A stretch of 64,000 nt of DNA from Stenotrophomonas koreensis. Lineage in GTDB: Bacteria; Pseudomonadota; Gammaproteobacteria; Xanthomonadales; Xanthomonadaceae. A program made the position numbers and the translations under genes. The stretch lies in contig NZ_LDJH01000031.1 in assembly GCF_001431525.1 (NCBI RefSeq), positions 24,404-88,403 on the forward strand, read 5' to 3'. Of the stretch, positions 30,026 to 39,049 are shown piece after piece (within the stretch, counting starts at the first letter, position 1; each line of letters opens with the position of its first letter). Under the pieces are notes generated by a model that saw only the letters and a list, made by a program, of their open reading frames with translations, made no database searches and had not been told where the DNA came from.

Positions 30026-30468
30026 AGTCTCAGGTCGAGCAGGTCATCGCCCAGATCGCTGTCATCCAGCGTCTGTGCGATCAGCGCGCGATGCGCCTGC
30101 TCGCTCCACAGTTCAAATTTGTCGCCCATTCCCATCAGCACCGCTTTCTTTTCGATGCCCACCGCACTGCGGTGGCTGGGGGGCAGCGTGATACGACCAT
30201 TGCCGTCCAGCTCCAGGTGCGCCGCCGAACCCACCAGCTTCTGCTGCAGGGTGCGTACGGTCTTGCTCATGTTCGGGCGGGCCAGCAGATCGTCACGCAC
30301 CTTCTCCCACGCTGCGGGCCGGTACAGCCACAGGCAACCGTGCTCGAACGGGTTGTAGGTCAGCACCAGGCGGTTGCCACAGGCTGACGACACCAGGTCG
30401 CGCTGCGCGGTCGGAACCGTCATGCGCCCCTTGTCGTCAACAGTGATGGCCGTCTCACCCTGGAACAC
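30022..30468 (-). CDS. mraZ: Transcriptional regulator MraZ
   Basis: 148-residue AbrB-fold regulator that binds the promoter of its own operon and forms rings. Two SpoVT/AbrB-type domains: one with [16 protein letters not shown] near the N-terminus, the second with [16 protein letters not shown]. The start is taken as GTG at 30468, giving the usual N-terminus (M)FQGETAI and the usual length; another GTG five codons upstream (30483) is possible. It heads the dcw cluster; its likely operator lies in front of it. Confidence 0.93.
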   Translation of the reverse strand: MFQGETAITVDDKGRMTVPTAQRDLVSSACGNRLVLTYNPFEHGCLWLYRPAAWEKVRDDLLARPNMSKTVRTLQQKLVGSAAHLELDGNGRITLPPSHRSAVGIEKKAVLMGMGDKFELWSEQAHRALIAQTLDDSDLGDDLLDLRL

Positions 30469-30509
30469 GATCGCTGTACCCACCCATGTTTTTTTCAGTG
30501 AATTATTGA

Positions 30510-30553
30510 ACCACGAAAACCCACAAAAAACCCGAAATTCCCGCTTGAGCCCA
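30510..30553 (-). promoter_or_regulatory. Candidate MraZ-box array
   Basis: On the minus strand five half-sites, TGGG, CGGG, CGGG, TGGG and TGGT, begin at 30553, 30543, 30534, 30523 and 30513, i.e. spaced 10, 9, 11 and 10 bases. MraZ of E. coli and other bacteria binds direct TGGGN repeats separated by five bases (10-base period), so this is a good operator candidate. It starts at the -10 box and continues downstream into the leader, as in known MraZ-repressed promoters. Confidence 0.6.
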
Positions 30554-30580
30554 CCTTAGCAGCGCCGCCCCCCTTGTCAA
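30553..30580 (-). promoter_or_regulatory. Sigma70 promoter of the dcw cluster
   Basis: TTGACA (30580-30575) and TAAGGT (30558-30553) are separated by 16 bases on the minus strand, 85 bases in front of the chosen mraZ start. The -35 is a perfect consensus. A 15-bp palindrome sits directly upstream. Confidence 0.65.
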
Positions 30581-30584
30581 CAAC

Positions 30585-30599
30585 TTTTCCCAGGGAAAA
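30585..30599. promoter_or_regulatory. 15-bp palindrome upstream of the mraZ -35
   Basis: TTTTCCC-A-GGGAAAA is a perfect inverted repeat four bases upstream of the -35 hexamer of the mraZ promoter. Placement suits an activator or repressor site. The protein that binds it is unknown. Confidence 0.45.
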
Positions 30600-30650
30600 T
30601 CACTTTCCCGATCAATGATTTGCAACAATCTTTAGAGACTTGTTCAAAGC

Positions 30651-30659
30651 TTATCCACA
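30651..30659 (+). promoter_or_regulatory. Consensus DnaA box
   Basis: TTATCCACA matches the strongest DnaA box exactly. It lies about 70 bases upstream of the mraZ -35 and 136 bases upstream of the start of the divergent NRDE gene. A single box by itself is weak evidence of function. The rest of the 326-base gap between mraZ and the NRDE gene shows no gene. Confidence 0.45.
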
Positions 30660-30794
30660 AGTCGCTGTTTCGCCTGAGCTTTCTAAATTTCACAGGTGTT
30701 CAGCACCATGCAGACGGGGTGAAGGAAGCCGCCGCAGCCAACGCCCGCCCAGCCAGCGCTGGCCGGCTACTGCGCAAACCGCCACACTTTGCCG

Positions 30795-31583
30795 ATGTGT
30801 GTTCTTGCATTGGCCTGGCAGGCCCATCCGCGCTGGCGGCTGTTGCTGATCGGCAACCGCGATGAGTTCCATGACCGCCCCACGGCCGCCTCGGCGCCGT
30901 GGGCCGACGCGCCGTTGCTGGGCGGGCGCGACCTGCGCGCCGGCGGCAGCTGGCTGGCCACCGATGGCCGCGGGCGGCTGGCCGTACTGACCAATGTCCG
31001 CGACCCGCAGGCACGCCAGGACGGCCCGTCGCGCGGCGCGCTGGTGGCCGCCTACCTGCAGGCCGGGGCCAGCGCGGACGAGCATGCCGCTGCGCTGGCC
31101 AGCCAGGCCCACCAGTACCCACCCTTCAACCTGCTGCTGGCCGATGCCGGCGATTGCCGCTATCTGGGCAACCACCCGCCGCAGCGGCAGGCACTGGCCA
31201 GCGGCATCCACGCACTGTCCAACGCCCGGCTCAACAGCCGCTGGCCCAAGAGCGAGCACCTGCGCCTTGCCCTGCAGCAGTGGCTGCAGCAGGGACAGGA
31301 CAGCCTGGACACGCTGTGGCAGGCGCTGGCCGATGAGCGACAGCCCGACGATGCACAGCTGCCTGACACCGGCGTGGGCATGCCGCGTGAGCGCAGCCTG
31401 GCCCCGGTATTCCTCCGCGGACGCGACTACGGCACCCGTGCCAGCACCATCGTGGGCATCGACCAGAGCGGTGCCGGCTTCCTGATCGAACGCCGGTTTG
31501 CCGCCGATGGCGTGCCCGCCGGTCAGGACCACTGGCTCTTCGATGGCCAGGGCCAGTTTGTCGCCACCAGCGTCGCAGGATGA
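30795..31583 (+). CDS. NRDE family protein (TANGO2-like)
   Basis: 262-residue protein of the NRDE/TANGO2 family. It begins MCVLALAW, with the conserved Cys2 of this Ntn-hydrolase-like group, followed by LLIGNRDEFHDRP (the NRDE motif), GGRDLRAGGSWLA and LTNVRDP. The C-terminal part has a GTRASTIVGID segment typical of the family. Biochemical function is unknown; eukaryotic relatives affect lipid and heme handling. The ATG at 30795 is chosen because the Met-Cys start is invariant in the family. It is divergent from the dcw cluster and converges on rnpB. Confidence 0.88.
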   Translation: MCVLALAWQAHPRWRLLLIGNRDEFHDRPTAASAPWADAPLLGGRDLRAGGSWLATDGRGRLAVLTNVRDPQARQDGPSRGALVAAYLQAGASADEHAAALASQAHQYPPFNLLLADAGDCRYLGNHPPQRQALASGIHALSNARLNSRWPKSEHLRLALQQWLQQGQDSLDTLWQALADERQPDDAQLPDTGVGMPRERSLAPVFLRGRDYGTRASTIVGIDQSGAGFLIERRFAADGVPAGQDHWLFDGQGQFVATSVAG

Positions 31584-31611
31584 AAAAACGCCCTGTCGTG
31601 ACGACAGGGCG
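31584..31611 (-). terminator. Rho-independent terminator of rnpB
   Basis: A 10-bp stem CGCCCTGTCG/CGACAGGGCG with a three-base loop (31589-31611) is followed on the minus strand by six T. It lies just past the 3' end of the RNase P RNA; the T run directly abuts the NRDE stop codon, so it serves the minus strand. Confidence 0.85.
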
Positions 31612-31623
31612 CTGTGGGTCAGG

Positions 31624-31977
31624 AGGCGGAGCCGGCCGATAAGCCGGGTTCTGTCGTGGACAGTCATTCCTCTAGGCGGCACGTCACCGTGCCGCTCAAG
31701 CAACCTACCCGGATCCAGCGCGGGCCACGCCAATGGATCCCTATTTGGTCTTGCTCCAGGTGGGGTTTGCCGTGCCGGTCTGTTGCCAGACTCGCGGTGC
31801 GCTCTTACCGCACCATTTCACCCTTGCCGGCTCCTCGAAAGGAACGTAGGCGGTATCTTTCTGTTGCACTTTCCGTCGGCTTGCGCCGCCCAGGCGTTAC
31901 CTGGCACCTTGCCCTGTGGAGCCCGGACTTTCCTCGGCACCCGCAAGGGGTGACGCGACTGTCTGGCCGACTCCGCC
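31624..31977 (-). ncRNA. rnpB: RNase P RNA, type A
   Basis: About 354 nt. On the minus strand it starts GGCGGAGTCGGCCAGACAGTCGC, where the invariant GCCAGACAGTCGC core of bacterial RNase P begins, and ends AACCCGGCTTATCGGCC followed by a segment complementary to the 5' end (P1 stem, GGCGGAG/CTCCGCC). Internal conserved pieces GAGGAAAGTCCGGGC, TAGGTTGCTTGAG, and AGAACCCGGCTTA are all readable. A GACAAT -10-like box lies seven bases before the 5' end (31985-31990). Ends are accurate to a few bases. Confidence 0.95.
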
Positions 31978-32023
31978 AGCGCGCATTGTCGCATGTCGCA
32001 TGCCAGCGTGCCTGTCCGCTGCC

Positions 32024-32755
32024 TCAATCCGCCGCTTGTGACAACTGCGCCCATGTCACCGGAACCATCATGGCTTCATGTTGCTGCGTGCCAGCGGATG
32101 AATGCCGCTTCCAGATCACCCTCAATGCCTTGCCCGGTATGGCCCTGGCCAGCTGGACATGAAAACCGCTGATACTGGCCACACGGACACCATCAATGGA
32201 CAACAACTGATCCAACGGCTTGAGCCCAGCCTGCTGTGCCGGCCCTTGCGGATGCAGGCTGTCCACCTGGGGCACCCCGAAGGGCATGAAGACAATGCCC
32301 AGCACCAACCGCCGAGGGTTGTCCATCCAGGCATCATCCAGACGCTGCAGTGCCACCTCTTCCAGCAATTCCGCCAGTACATGGGCATCACTGCGATCAA
32401 GCGTCGACCACAACGCCATCTCGTACTCACAATGAGCCACCGATAATGGCACGGTGGTTTCCGGATCCAGCCCCGGCAGCGATTGGCTACGGCGATCAGG
32501 CTCAAGCAACTGCTGAACGGCGCGCTCCCACGCGGCGGCCTGCTGCGGATGGCGTTGCAGACACGACACATGGACCCATGCCGCACGGTGAGCGAACCTG
32601 GTCAGTGGATCGGCATCGGCGAATTTGGCCGACAGATCGACAACAGGCTCTTCGGCTGACCGTGCCAGCGACAAGGGCGACAGGGTCAGGCCCAGCATCA
32701 ATGACAGCTGGATACCGCGTGCCAGCAACGGGCCGATCAGATTCCGCATCGACAT
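32024..32755 (-). CDS. Secreted protein with C-terminal PDZ domain
   Basis: 243 residues with a signal peptide (hydrophobic stretch about 6-30, cleavage near ARSA). The middle (about 35-140) is alpha-helical with three cysteines, no family recognised. The C-terminal 85 residues hold a PDZ-like domain: HPQGPAQQAGLKPLDQLLSIDG is split here as the classic GPAxxAGL-xxxDxLxxIDG pattern, so it probably binds peptide C-termini or unfolded proteins in the periplasm. No protease catalytic triad is visible. The start at 32755 has AAGGAAG five bases upstream. It is followed directly by the rnpB promoter region. Confidence 0.75.
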   Translation of the reverse strand: MSMRNLIGPLLARGIQLSLMLGLTLSPLSLARSAEEPVVDLSAKFADADPLTRFAHRAAWVHVSCLQRHPQQAAAWERAVQQLLEPDRRSQSLPGLDPETTVPLSVAHCEYEMALWSTLDRSDAHVLAELLEEVALQRLDDAWMDNPRRLVLGIVFMPFGVPQVDSLHPQGPAQQAGLKPLDQLLSIDGVRVASISGFHVQLARAIPGKALRVIWKRHSSAGTQQHEAMMVPVTWAQLSQAAD

Positions 32756-32829
32756 ATCAACTTCCTTGTGAGCCAGATCGCGTGTGATCACACACAGTCT
32801 GCACAAACGCGGCAGCCACTACCGTGCAC

Positions 32830-33567
32830 TCAGTCGCGCTGCCGGCAGCGCACGCCATCACGCTGGATCTTCCAGACCCGCGCCGGGTGCACGATAGCCA
32901 CCTGCTGCCAGTCGACAAAGGCACCATCAGCCAGCAACTGGGCATACAGCTGATCAAGCACTCCCTGCCAGCGCTGCTGCTCGGCGTCATCGCCCGGGCC
33001 GGCACACGGCAATGCCGGCAGTGGCCAGTTGTCATGCAGCAGCAGCACATTCCGCGGTTGGCGGGCAAAGCCTTCGCGGCCGATCACATCGCGCTTCTTG
33101 GCCACCGCCCAGCGCATCACCGCCAGCCACAGTGCGACAGGGTCCTCGCCATTGAATCCGGGACGCCCGCCCTTGGCCGCAAGCAGGCGCTGCAGCAGCG
33201 GGTTGGACCAGTCCCAGTCATGCTCACCGGGCGCCAGCACCGGCCGCAGCCAGCCGGAATTGATGTCGCGCAGCTGCGTCTGCAGGCGCTTGAGCTCTTC
33301 GGGCACCACTTCCATGCACTCCACCCCGACCGCCAGGCCCGGGGCGGAGAGCAGGAAATCCGGGCGCTCGCTGCTGTGCACGCGCAACGGGTAGCGCAGC
33401 TGGTCGGCAAAGGCGGTCAGCCACACCGCGATCAGCCAGCGCTCGCGTGACTTCTTGTCCAGCAGCGCCGCCTGCCCGGCAGGCAGGCCTTCCAGCCCGA
33501 GCTGGGCCTGCAACGCGGTGGGAGTATCGGCGCGCCAGCTCAGCTCAGTGGTGATCGGCTTGCCCAT
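32830..33567 (-). CDS. Hypothetical protein, possible PD-(D/E)XK fold
   Basis: 245-residue cytoplasmic protein overlapping the end of rsmI by 23 bases. The middle contains ERPDFLLSAPGLAVGVECME, where PD followed by GVE has the spacing of the PD-(D/E)XK nuclease core, but the usual lysine after E-x is not present (E-C-M-E). A second block, KRDVIGREGFARQPRNVLLLHDNWP, is a strand followed by an acidic/Trp loop. I do not recognise the family. The start at 33567 is preferred over an upstream one 7 codons longer. Function unknown; possible nuclease relation is inference. Confidence 0.65.
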   Translation of the reverse strand: MGKPITTELSWRADTPTALQAQLGLEGLPAGQAALLDKKSRERWLIAVWLTAFADQLRYPLRVHSSERPDFLLSAPGLAVGVECMEVVPEELKRLQTQLRDINSGWLRPVLAPGEHDWDWSNPLLQRLLAAKGGRPGFNGEDPVALWLAVMRWAVAKKRDVIGREGFARQPRNVLLLHDNWPLPALPCAGPGDDAEQQRWQGVLDQLYAQLLADGAFVDWQQVAIVHPARVWKIQRDGVRCRQRD

Positions 33568-34375
33568 ACAACGCCTTGCGCGGCGCACCGCTCAGTTCAG
33601 CGGCCAGCTTGGCCGCGGTGGAGGGCGGCAGGTGTTCGTTGAGCCGGGCGTACAGGCGGCGGCCTTCGGCAATCTGCGCCGCCTCGTCATCACCAGCCCC
33701 CTGCACCATCACCACGAATTCGCCGCGGCGCTGGTTCGGATCGGCCTGGATCTGGGCCAGCAGGCTGGCCAGGTCGCCATCGAGCACGGTCTCGAACAGT
33801 TTGGTCAGCTCGCGCGCCAGCACGGCCGGGCGGTCACCGCCGAAGATGGCCAGCATGTCGGCCAGCGACTCCTCGATCCGGTGCGAGGACTCATAGAACA
33901 CCAGCGTCGCAGTGGCACTGGCCAGGCGCGACAGACGCTCACGACGGGCGCTGGCCTTGGCCGGCAGGAAGCCTTCAAAGGCGAAGCGGTCACTCGGCAG
34001 CCCGGCCACACTGAGCGCAGCGATGGCGGCGCAGGCGCCGGGAATCGGGCTGACCTTTACTCCGGCCGCACGCGCCGCACGCACCAGCTTGAAGCCCGGG
34101 TCCGAGACCAGCGGGGTGCCGGCATCGGAGACCAGCGCCAGTGACTCGCCGGCCAGCAGCCGGGCCACGACCTTGTCGGCGATCGCCTCCTCGTTGTGGT
34201 CATGCAGGGCGATCAACGGCTTGTCGATGCCGTAGTGGGCCAGCAGCGGGCGGGTGTGGCGGGTGTCTTCGGCACACACCGCAGCAACCTCGCGCAGCGT
34301 CTGCAGTGCGCGGGCAGAGATATCGGCAAGGTTGCCGATCGGGGTGGCGATCACATACAGCGTAGCGGTGGACAT
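33545..34375 (-). CDS. rsmI: 16S rRNA (cytidine1402-2'-O)-methyltransferase
   Basis: 276-residue SAM-dependent tetrapyrrole-methylase-fold enzyme (YraL) that completes the m4Cm1402 modification begun by rsmH. It opens with TLYVIATPIGNLADIS, and has EDTRHTRPLL, SDAGTPLVSDPG, IPGACAAIAALSVAGLPSD, and YESSHRIEESL. Normal length. It lies next to lpoA and yraN in divergent orientation; the same rsmI-lpoA-yraN neighbourhood is seen in E. coli. Confidence 0.96.
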   Translation of the reverse strand: MSTATLYVIATPIGNLADISARALQTLREVAAVCAEDTRHTRPLLAHYGIDKPLIALHDHNEEAIADKVVARLLAGESLALVSDAGTPLVSDPGFKLVRAARAAGVKVSPIPGACAAIAALSVAGLPSDRFAFEGFLPAKASARRERLSRLASATATLVFYESSHRIEESLADMLAIFGGDRPAVLARELTKLFETVLDGDLASLLAQIQADPNQRRGEFVVMVQGAGDDEAAQIAEGRRLYARLNEHLPPSTAAKLAAELSGAPRKALYGQADHH

Positions 34376-34465
34376 CTTCTTGGGACGGCTTTGTCATGGT
34401 CAGGGTTAGAATCCTACCGCTTCCTTGCACCCACCCTGGCGCGCATGCGCACAATGGACCCTGAG

Positions 34466-36181
34466 ATGAAAAACGCCTCCTTGCGCTTGTCCGCCCTGTC
34501 GCTCAGCCTGGCCCTGCTGACCAGCTGCGCCACCACCACGGTGACCCCGACCGCCAGCCCGGCACATCAGGCGGCGCTGGCGCAGCTTGAGGGTGGGCAA
34601 CCGCGCGAGGCCGCACTGGCGCTGGAAACCCAGGCCGGCAGCCTGCGTGGCGCTGCACGCAGCCAGGCCCTGGCCGATGCGGCCTGGGGCTGGCACCTGG
34701 CCGGTGATGGCGCCCGCGCACAATCCCTGCTCGGCCAGCTCAACAGCCGTCACCTGAGTGGCGCCAGCAGCCAGCGTTACCAGCTGCTGCAGGCCATCCA
34801 GGCAGTGGCTGCCAACCAGCCGGCACAGGCACTGACCCTGCTCGGCAGCACCGCCGCCGTGCATGCCCCGCTGCAGGCGTCCTGGCTGCTGACCACCGCG
34901 GCCGCACACCAGGCGCAAGGCGACCTGTTCGCCGCAGCGGCGGCATTGAGCCGTGCGTTGCCGGTGCTGGACGGGGCGCAACGCACCCAGGCGCAGGCAG
35001 ATCTCCAGCGCCTGCTGGCACGGGTGGATGACACCAGCCTGCGCGAGCGCAGCGCGGCGCTGGCCGTTGGCGATCCCTTCTACAACCAGGCCGGGCGTGC
35101 CTTGATCGCCCGCGGCCTGACCCTGCCACGGCCATTGCAGCTGGATCCGGCCAGCCTGCCGGACTTCAGCAAGCGCGCCGCCGCCGAGCGCGACGGTTAC
35201 CGTCCGCCGGGGCGGATTGCGGTACTGCTGCCATTGAGCGGCCAGCTCGCCACCGCTGCCGGCCCGGTACGTGACGGCCTGCTCGCCGGTTATTACGCCG
35301 AACACCGGCAGCGTCCGGAGCTGCAGTTCATCGACACCGCCGGTACCGCTGCCGGCGCACTGGCCGCGTATGACCGGGCGGTGGCCGCCGGCGCCGATTA
35401 TGTGATCGGCCCGCTCGGCCGCGACGAGGTCGATGCGCTGTTCGCACGCAGCCCGCTGCCCGTCCCCGTGCAGGCCCTGAACCACGGCAGGACGCTGCCG
35501 CCCCAGGGCCACCTGGCCTTCTCGCTGGCCCCGGAAGATGACGGGGTGATGGCCGCCGAGTTCCTGCTCGCCCGCGAGCGCAGCAAGGCGCTGGTGATCC
35601 ACAGCAATGATGACAACGGCCGCCGTGCCGCCGCCGCGTTCAACACCCAATTCAGCCAACGTGGCGGGCAGGTGCTGGCCAGCGTGGCGGTCAGCGACAC
35701 CCCGGCCGACATCAGCAGCCAGCTGCAGCTGCCGGCCGAGGCGGTGTTCCTGGCCGTGCGCGGCCCGCAGGCAAGGGCACTGGCGCCACAGCTGGCGCTG
35801 GCCGGGCTGGCCGGCGCAACCCGGGTCGGCAGCTCGCAGCTGACCCTGGGCACCGGCAAGCCGGAAGAAGACCAGGTGCTCGATGGCATCGCCTTCCCGG
35901 ACGAGCGCTGGAGCAGCCAGCGCGTGGACGGGCTGCCGGCGGCCAACGAACTGGCCGGCCGCCTGCCGACCGCACGCGGCGCCGCGGCACGCCTGTTCGC
36001 CTTCGGCCACGATGCCTGGAAGATCAGCGCCTACCTGCCGCGCCTGGCCACCAGTACCGACCAAGGGCTGCCGGCGGCGACCGGCCTGCTTTATCTGGAT
36101 GGCAGCGGCCAGGTGCTGCGCCGCCCGGTCTGGTCTACTTTCAGCGGCGGGCATGCCCAGCCGATCGTGGATGGCCGCTGA
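34466..36181 (+). CDS. lpoA: Outer-membrane lipoprotein LpoA, PBP activator
   Basis: 571-residue lipoprotein. The signal ends in LLTSC (Cys21 from the chosen ATG), a good lipobox for outer-membrane sorting because Ala follows. The N-terminal half is a TPR-like helical repeat domain; the C-terminal half is a periplasmic-binding-protein fold starting near [19 protein letters not shown]. In enterobacteria LpoA activates the peptidoglycan synthase PBP1A. ATGs at 34445 and 34454 are alternatives but would lengthen the signal sequence N-terminus. Overlaps yraN by 11 bases. An AGAAT-type -10 (TAGAAT 34407-34412) lies upstream. Confidence 0.9.
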   Translation: MKNASLRLSALSLSLALLTSCATTTVTPTASPAHQAALAQLEGGQPREAALALETQAGSLRGAARSQALADAAWGWHLAGDGARAQSLLGQLNSRHLSGASSQRYQLLQAIQAVAANQPAQALTLLGSTAAVHAPLQASWLLTTAAAHQAQGDLFAAAAALSRALPVLDGAQRTQAQADLQRLLARVDDTSLRERSAALAVGDPFYNQAGRALIARGLTLPRPLQLDPASLPDFSKRAAAERDGYRPPGRIAVLLPLSGQLATAAGPVRDGLLAGYYAEHRQRPELQFIDTAGTAAGALAAYDRAVAAGADYVIGPLGRDEVDALFARSPLPVPVQALNHGRTLPPQGHLAFSLAPEDDGVMAAEFLLARERSKALVIHSNDDNGRRAAAAFNTQFSQRGGQVLASVAVSDTPADISSQLQLPAEAVFLAVRGPQARALAPQLALAGLAGATRVGSSQLTLGTGKPEEDQVLDGIAFPDERWSSQRVDGLPAANELAGRLPTARGAAARLFAFGHDAWKISAYLPRLATSTDQGLPAATGLLYLDGSGQVLRRPVWSTFSGGHAQPIVDGR

Positions 36182-36539
36182 GCACCTGCAACGCGGGGCC
36201 GCTGCCGAGACGGCAGCACTGGCCCTGCTGCAGCGCGCCGGGCTGCAGCTGCTGGCGCGCAACGCCCGCAGCCGCTTCGGCGAGCTGGACCTGGTGATGC
36301 GTGACGGCGATACGCTGGTGTTTGTCGAGGTCCGCCAGCGCAGCGGCGCCGGCTTTGGCGGTGCGCTGGCCTCGCTTGACGCCCGCAAGTGCCGCCAGGT
36401 GATCCGCGCCGCCCGGGGCTGGCTGGCCGCGCACCCGGCCTGGGCGCAGGCAACCTGCCGTTTTGACGTGGTGCTGGCCCAGGCCGGAGCGGCGCCCCTG
36501 CACTGGCTGCGTGATGCCTTCCGCGCCGATGACTACTGA
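36171..36539 (+). CDS. yraN: YraN/UPF0102 family protein
   Basis: 122-residue protein of the UPF0102 family, which has a restriction-endonuclease-like fold. Core strand sequence: [24 protein letters not shown], with the E-L-D and E-V-R residues in the positions of the PD-(D/E)XK active site; many members have E-V-K, so Arg here is a variant. Function is unproven. Its ATG overlaps the lpoA stop codon by 11 bases, a conserved lpoA-yraN pairing. Confidence 0.9.
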   Translation: MAAEHLQRGAAAETAALALLQRAGLQLLARNARSRFGELDLVMRDGDTLVFVEVRQRSGAGFGGALASLDARKCRQVIRAARGWLAAHPAWAQATCRFDVVLAQAGAAPLHWLRDAFRADDY

Positions 36540-36540
36540 C

Positions 36541-37926
36541 ATGCGCATGAGCGAACTCCCTGCCGATTTTGTCCAGCAGCTGCACACTCTCCTCGGCGCT
36601 GACCTGCACCGCGACAGCGCCAGCCTGCAGGCGCAGGCCGGTGACAACTCCTGGCGTGAGCAACGGCCGGCACTGGTGGCCTGCCCGCGCAACCTGGAGC
36701 AGGTGCAGGCGGTCGTGCGTCTGTGCCATGCCTGGCGCGTGCCGCTGGTGGCGCGCGGTGCCGGTACCGGCACCACCGGTGCGGCCGTGCCCACCCCGGG
36801 TAGCGTGGCATTGGTAATGACCCGGATGGACCGGATCCTGGCAATCAACCCGGCCGACCGCTGCGCGGTGGTGCAGCCCGGCGTGCTCAACGGCAGCCTG
36901 CAGCAGGCGCTGCGCCCGCACGGGCTGTTCTGGGCACCGGATCCGTCCAGCTTCGAAAGCTGCAGCATCGGCGGCAACCTGGCCACCAATGCCGGCGGGC
37001 CGCGTGCGGTCAGGTATGGCACCAGCCGCGACAACGTACTCGGGCTGAAGGCGGTCGATGGCCGTGGTGAGCTGATCGTCTGCGGCGGACCATGGACCAA
37101 GGACGCCACCGGCTATGACCTGACCCACCTGCTGGTCGGCAGCGAGGGCACGCTGGCGGTGATCGTCGAGGCCACCCTGAAACTGCACCCGTTGCCCGCC
37201 GCCCGCGCCGGGCTGCGCGCTTTCTACCGCGATGCCGAAGCGGCCGCGGCAGCGGTGGCGCGGATCATGGCCCAGCCGGTGGTGCCGACGGTATGCGAGT
37301 TCCTGGATGCGCGCAGCCTGCAGCTGCTGCGCGGCAATGGCGCCACGGTGCCCGAGGCCGGCGCGATGCTGCTGCTGGACGTGGAAGGCGATGAAGACAG
37401 CCTGCCGACCCTGCTCGGCACAGTGGGCAGCGCCTGCGAGGGCGAGGGCCTGCTGGAGATGGACGTGGCCACCGACGGCGTGGCCCGCGAACGGCTGTGG
37501 GCGGCCCGGCGCGCGCTGTCCCCGGCGCTGAAGACGATTGCCCCGGGCAAGATCAACGAGGACGTGGTGGTACCGGTGTCGCAGATGCCGGCACTGGTGG
37601 CCGGGGTGCAGGCGCTGTCGGCGCGCTTCGCGCTGCCTATCGTCACCTTCGGCCACGCCGGCAACGGCAACCTGCACGTCAACATCCTCTACCACCCCGA
37701 CGATGCCGGGCAGAACACCCGCGCCCAGGCCGCCCTGCCGGAAGTGTTCGCGCTGGTGCTGGCGCTGGGCGGCACGCTCTCCGGCGAGCATGGCATCGGC
37801 CTGGCCAAGCGCGATTTCATGCCGGCGGCGTTCAACCCGGCAACCCTGGCGCTGATGCGGGCGATCAAGCACGCCTTCGACCCGGCCGGCATCCTCAACC
37901 CGGGCAAGCTGCTGCCACCGGGCTGA
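36541..37926 (+). CDS. FAD-binding oxidase, GlcD/D-lactate dehydrogenase type
   Basis: About 461 residues. An N-terminal FAD_binding_4 domain with GAGTGTTGAAVP and GGNLATNAGGPRAVRYGTSRDNVLG, then an FAD-oxidase C domain with FGHAGNGNLHVNI and SGEHGIGLAKRDFM, the substrate site of 2-hydroxy acid dehydrogenases. No iron-sulfur domain is present, so it belongs to the shorter D-lactate/glycolate (GlcD-like) group. Substrate not determinable. The start is uncertain among 36529, 36541 and 36547; no clear ribosome-binding site. It follows yraN directly, possibly in one unit with lpoA. Confidence 0.88.
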   Translation: MRMSELPADFVQQLHTLLGADLHRDSASLQAQAGDNSWREQRPALVACPRNLEQVQAVVRLCHAWRVPLVARGAGTGTTGAAVPTPGSVALVMTRMDRILAINPADRCAVVQPGVLNGSLQQALRPHGLFWAPDPSSFESCSIGGNLATNAGGPRAVRYGTSRDNVLGLKAVDGRGELIVCGGPWTKDATGYDLTHLLVGSEGTLAVIVEATLKLHPLPAARAGLRAFYRDAEAAAAAVARIMAQPVVPTVCEFLDARSLQLLRGNGATVPEAGAMLLLDVEGDEDSLPTLLGTVGSACEGEGLLEMDVATDGVARERLWAARRALSPALKTIAPGKINEDVVVPVSQMPALVAGVQALSARFALPIVTFGHAGNGNLHVNILYHPDDAGQNTRAQAALPEVFALVLALGGTLSGEHGIGLAKRDFMPAAFNPATLALMRAIKHAFDPAGILNPGKLLPPG

Positions 37927-37959
37927 GCACATCCCACCCGGGACAGCCACGCCACCGCA

Positions 37960-38946
37960 CTACGCGCTGGCGAAGTGGTCGTAGCCGCGCCGCGGCGGCA
38001 GCCACGGCCGGCCAGCCGGATCCTGCCAGTGCACGCCCTGCCCGGCCTGCAGCCGGCCGATGCAGTGCACCGCAACCCCGGCGCTGGCGGCAGCGGCCAG
38101 CACCCGGTCATGGGCGGCGGCCGGGGCGCTGAAGCACAGTTCGTAGTCATCGCCACCGCCGGTCTGCAGCGGCCAGGCCTGCTCGCCGGCGGCGAAGCGG
38201 GCCAGCGCCGGCGACACCGGCAGCGCGGCCAGTTGCAGCTGCGCGGCCAGGCCGCTGCGCTGGCAGACATGGCCCAAGTCGGCGCCCAGGCCATCGGAGA
38301 CATCGATCGCCGCGCTGGCGATGCCACGCAGGGCCAGGCCGAGTGCGTTGCGCGGGCTGGGCCGCAGCAGGCGCTGGCGCAGGGTTTCCAGCAATGGATC
38401 GGCCTGCTCCGCGGCCACATCCAGCCGGCCCTGCTGCCACAGCGCCAGCGCCAGCGCGGCCTCGCCCGGCACCCCGCTGACCCAGACCTGGTCACCGGCG
38501 CATGCACCGTCACGGCGCAGCGCCTGCGTGGCCGGCACCCAGCCCATCGCGGTGACCGACAGCGACAACGGCCCGCGCGTGGTATCGCCACCGACCAGGG
38601 TGATCCCGGCGGCATCGGCCAGCGCAAACAGGCCATCGGCAAAGGCCTCCAGCCAGACCGGGTCACTGTCCGGCAACGACAAGGCCAACGTGCACCAGGC
38701 CGGACGCGCGCCCATCGCGGCCAGGTCGGACAGGTTCACCGCCAGGGTTTTCCAGCCGATGTCAAACGCTGGCGTCTCCAGCGGAAAATGCACGCCGGCA
38801 TTGAGCGTATCGGCAGTCACCGCCAGCACCTGCCCTGCCGGTGGCGCCAGCAGTGCGCAGTCATCGCCGATGCCAAGCATGATGTCGGCACGCGCGGCGG
38901 TACGCGCGGCAATGCGTTCGATCAGCGAAAACTCATCCAGGCGCAT
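37960..38946 (-). CDS. thiL: Thiamine-monophosphate kinase
   Basis: 328-residue ATP-dependent kinase that phosphorylates thiamine monophosphate to the diphosphate cofactor. N-terminal metal/ATP motif GIGDDCALL (25-33), then TADTLNAGVHF, NLSDLAAMGA and VGGDTTRGP, and the C-terminal AIDVSDGLGADL and GGDDYELCF. Normal length. It is the last gene of the riboflavin-nusB-thiL row, 103 bases after nusB. Confidence 0.97.
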   Translation of the reverse strand: MRLDEFSLIERIAARTAARADIMLGIGDDCALLAPPAGQVLAVTADTLNAGVHFPLETPAFDIGWKTLAVNLSDLAAMGARPAWCTLALSLPDSDPVWLEAFADGLFALADAAGITLVGGDTTRGPLSLSVTAMGWVPATQALRRDGACAGDQVWVSGVPGEAALALALWQQGRLDVAAEQADPLLETLRQRLLRPSPRNALGLALRGIASAAIDVSDGLGADLGHVCQRSGLAAQLQLAALPVSPALARFAAGEQAWPLQTGGGDDYELCFSAPAAAHDRVLAAAASAGVAVHCIGRLQAGQGVHWQDPAGRPWLPPRRGYDHFASA

Positions 38947-39049
38947 CGTTGCTCATCCTCGGCCGAAAGCTGGCGCCAAAACCACAACGCCGGCACCGAT
39001 CACCCGGCCCCGGCGTTGAAAACCCGACATCCGACGCTGCCAGCGGCAC

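Noticed and set aside
31614..32162. Coding frames over the RNase P RNA
   Set aside because: The region is rnpB by conserved cores and pairing of its ends; translations are meaningless.
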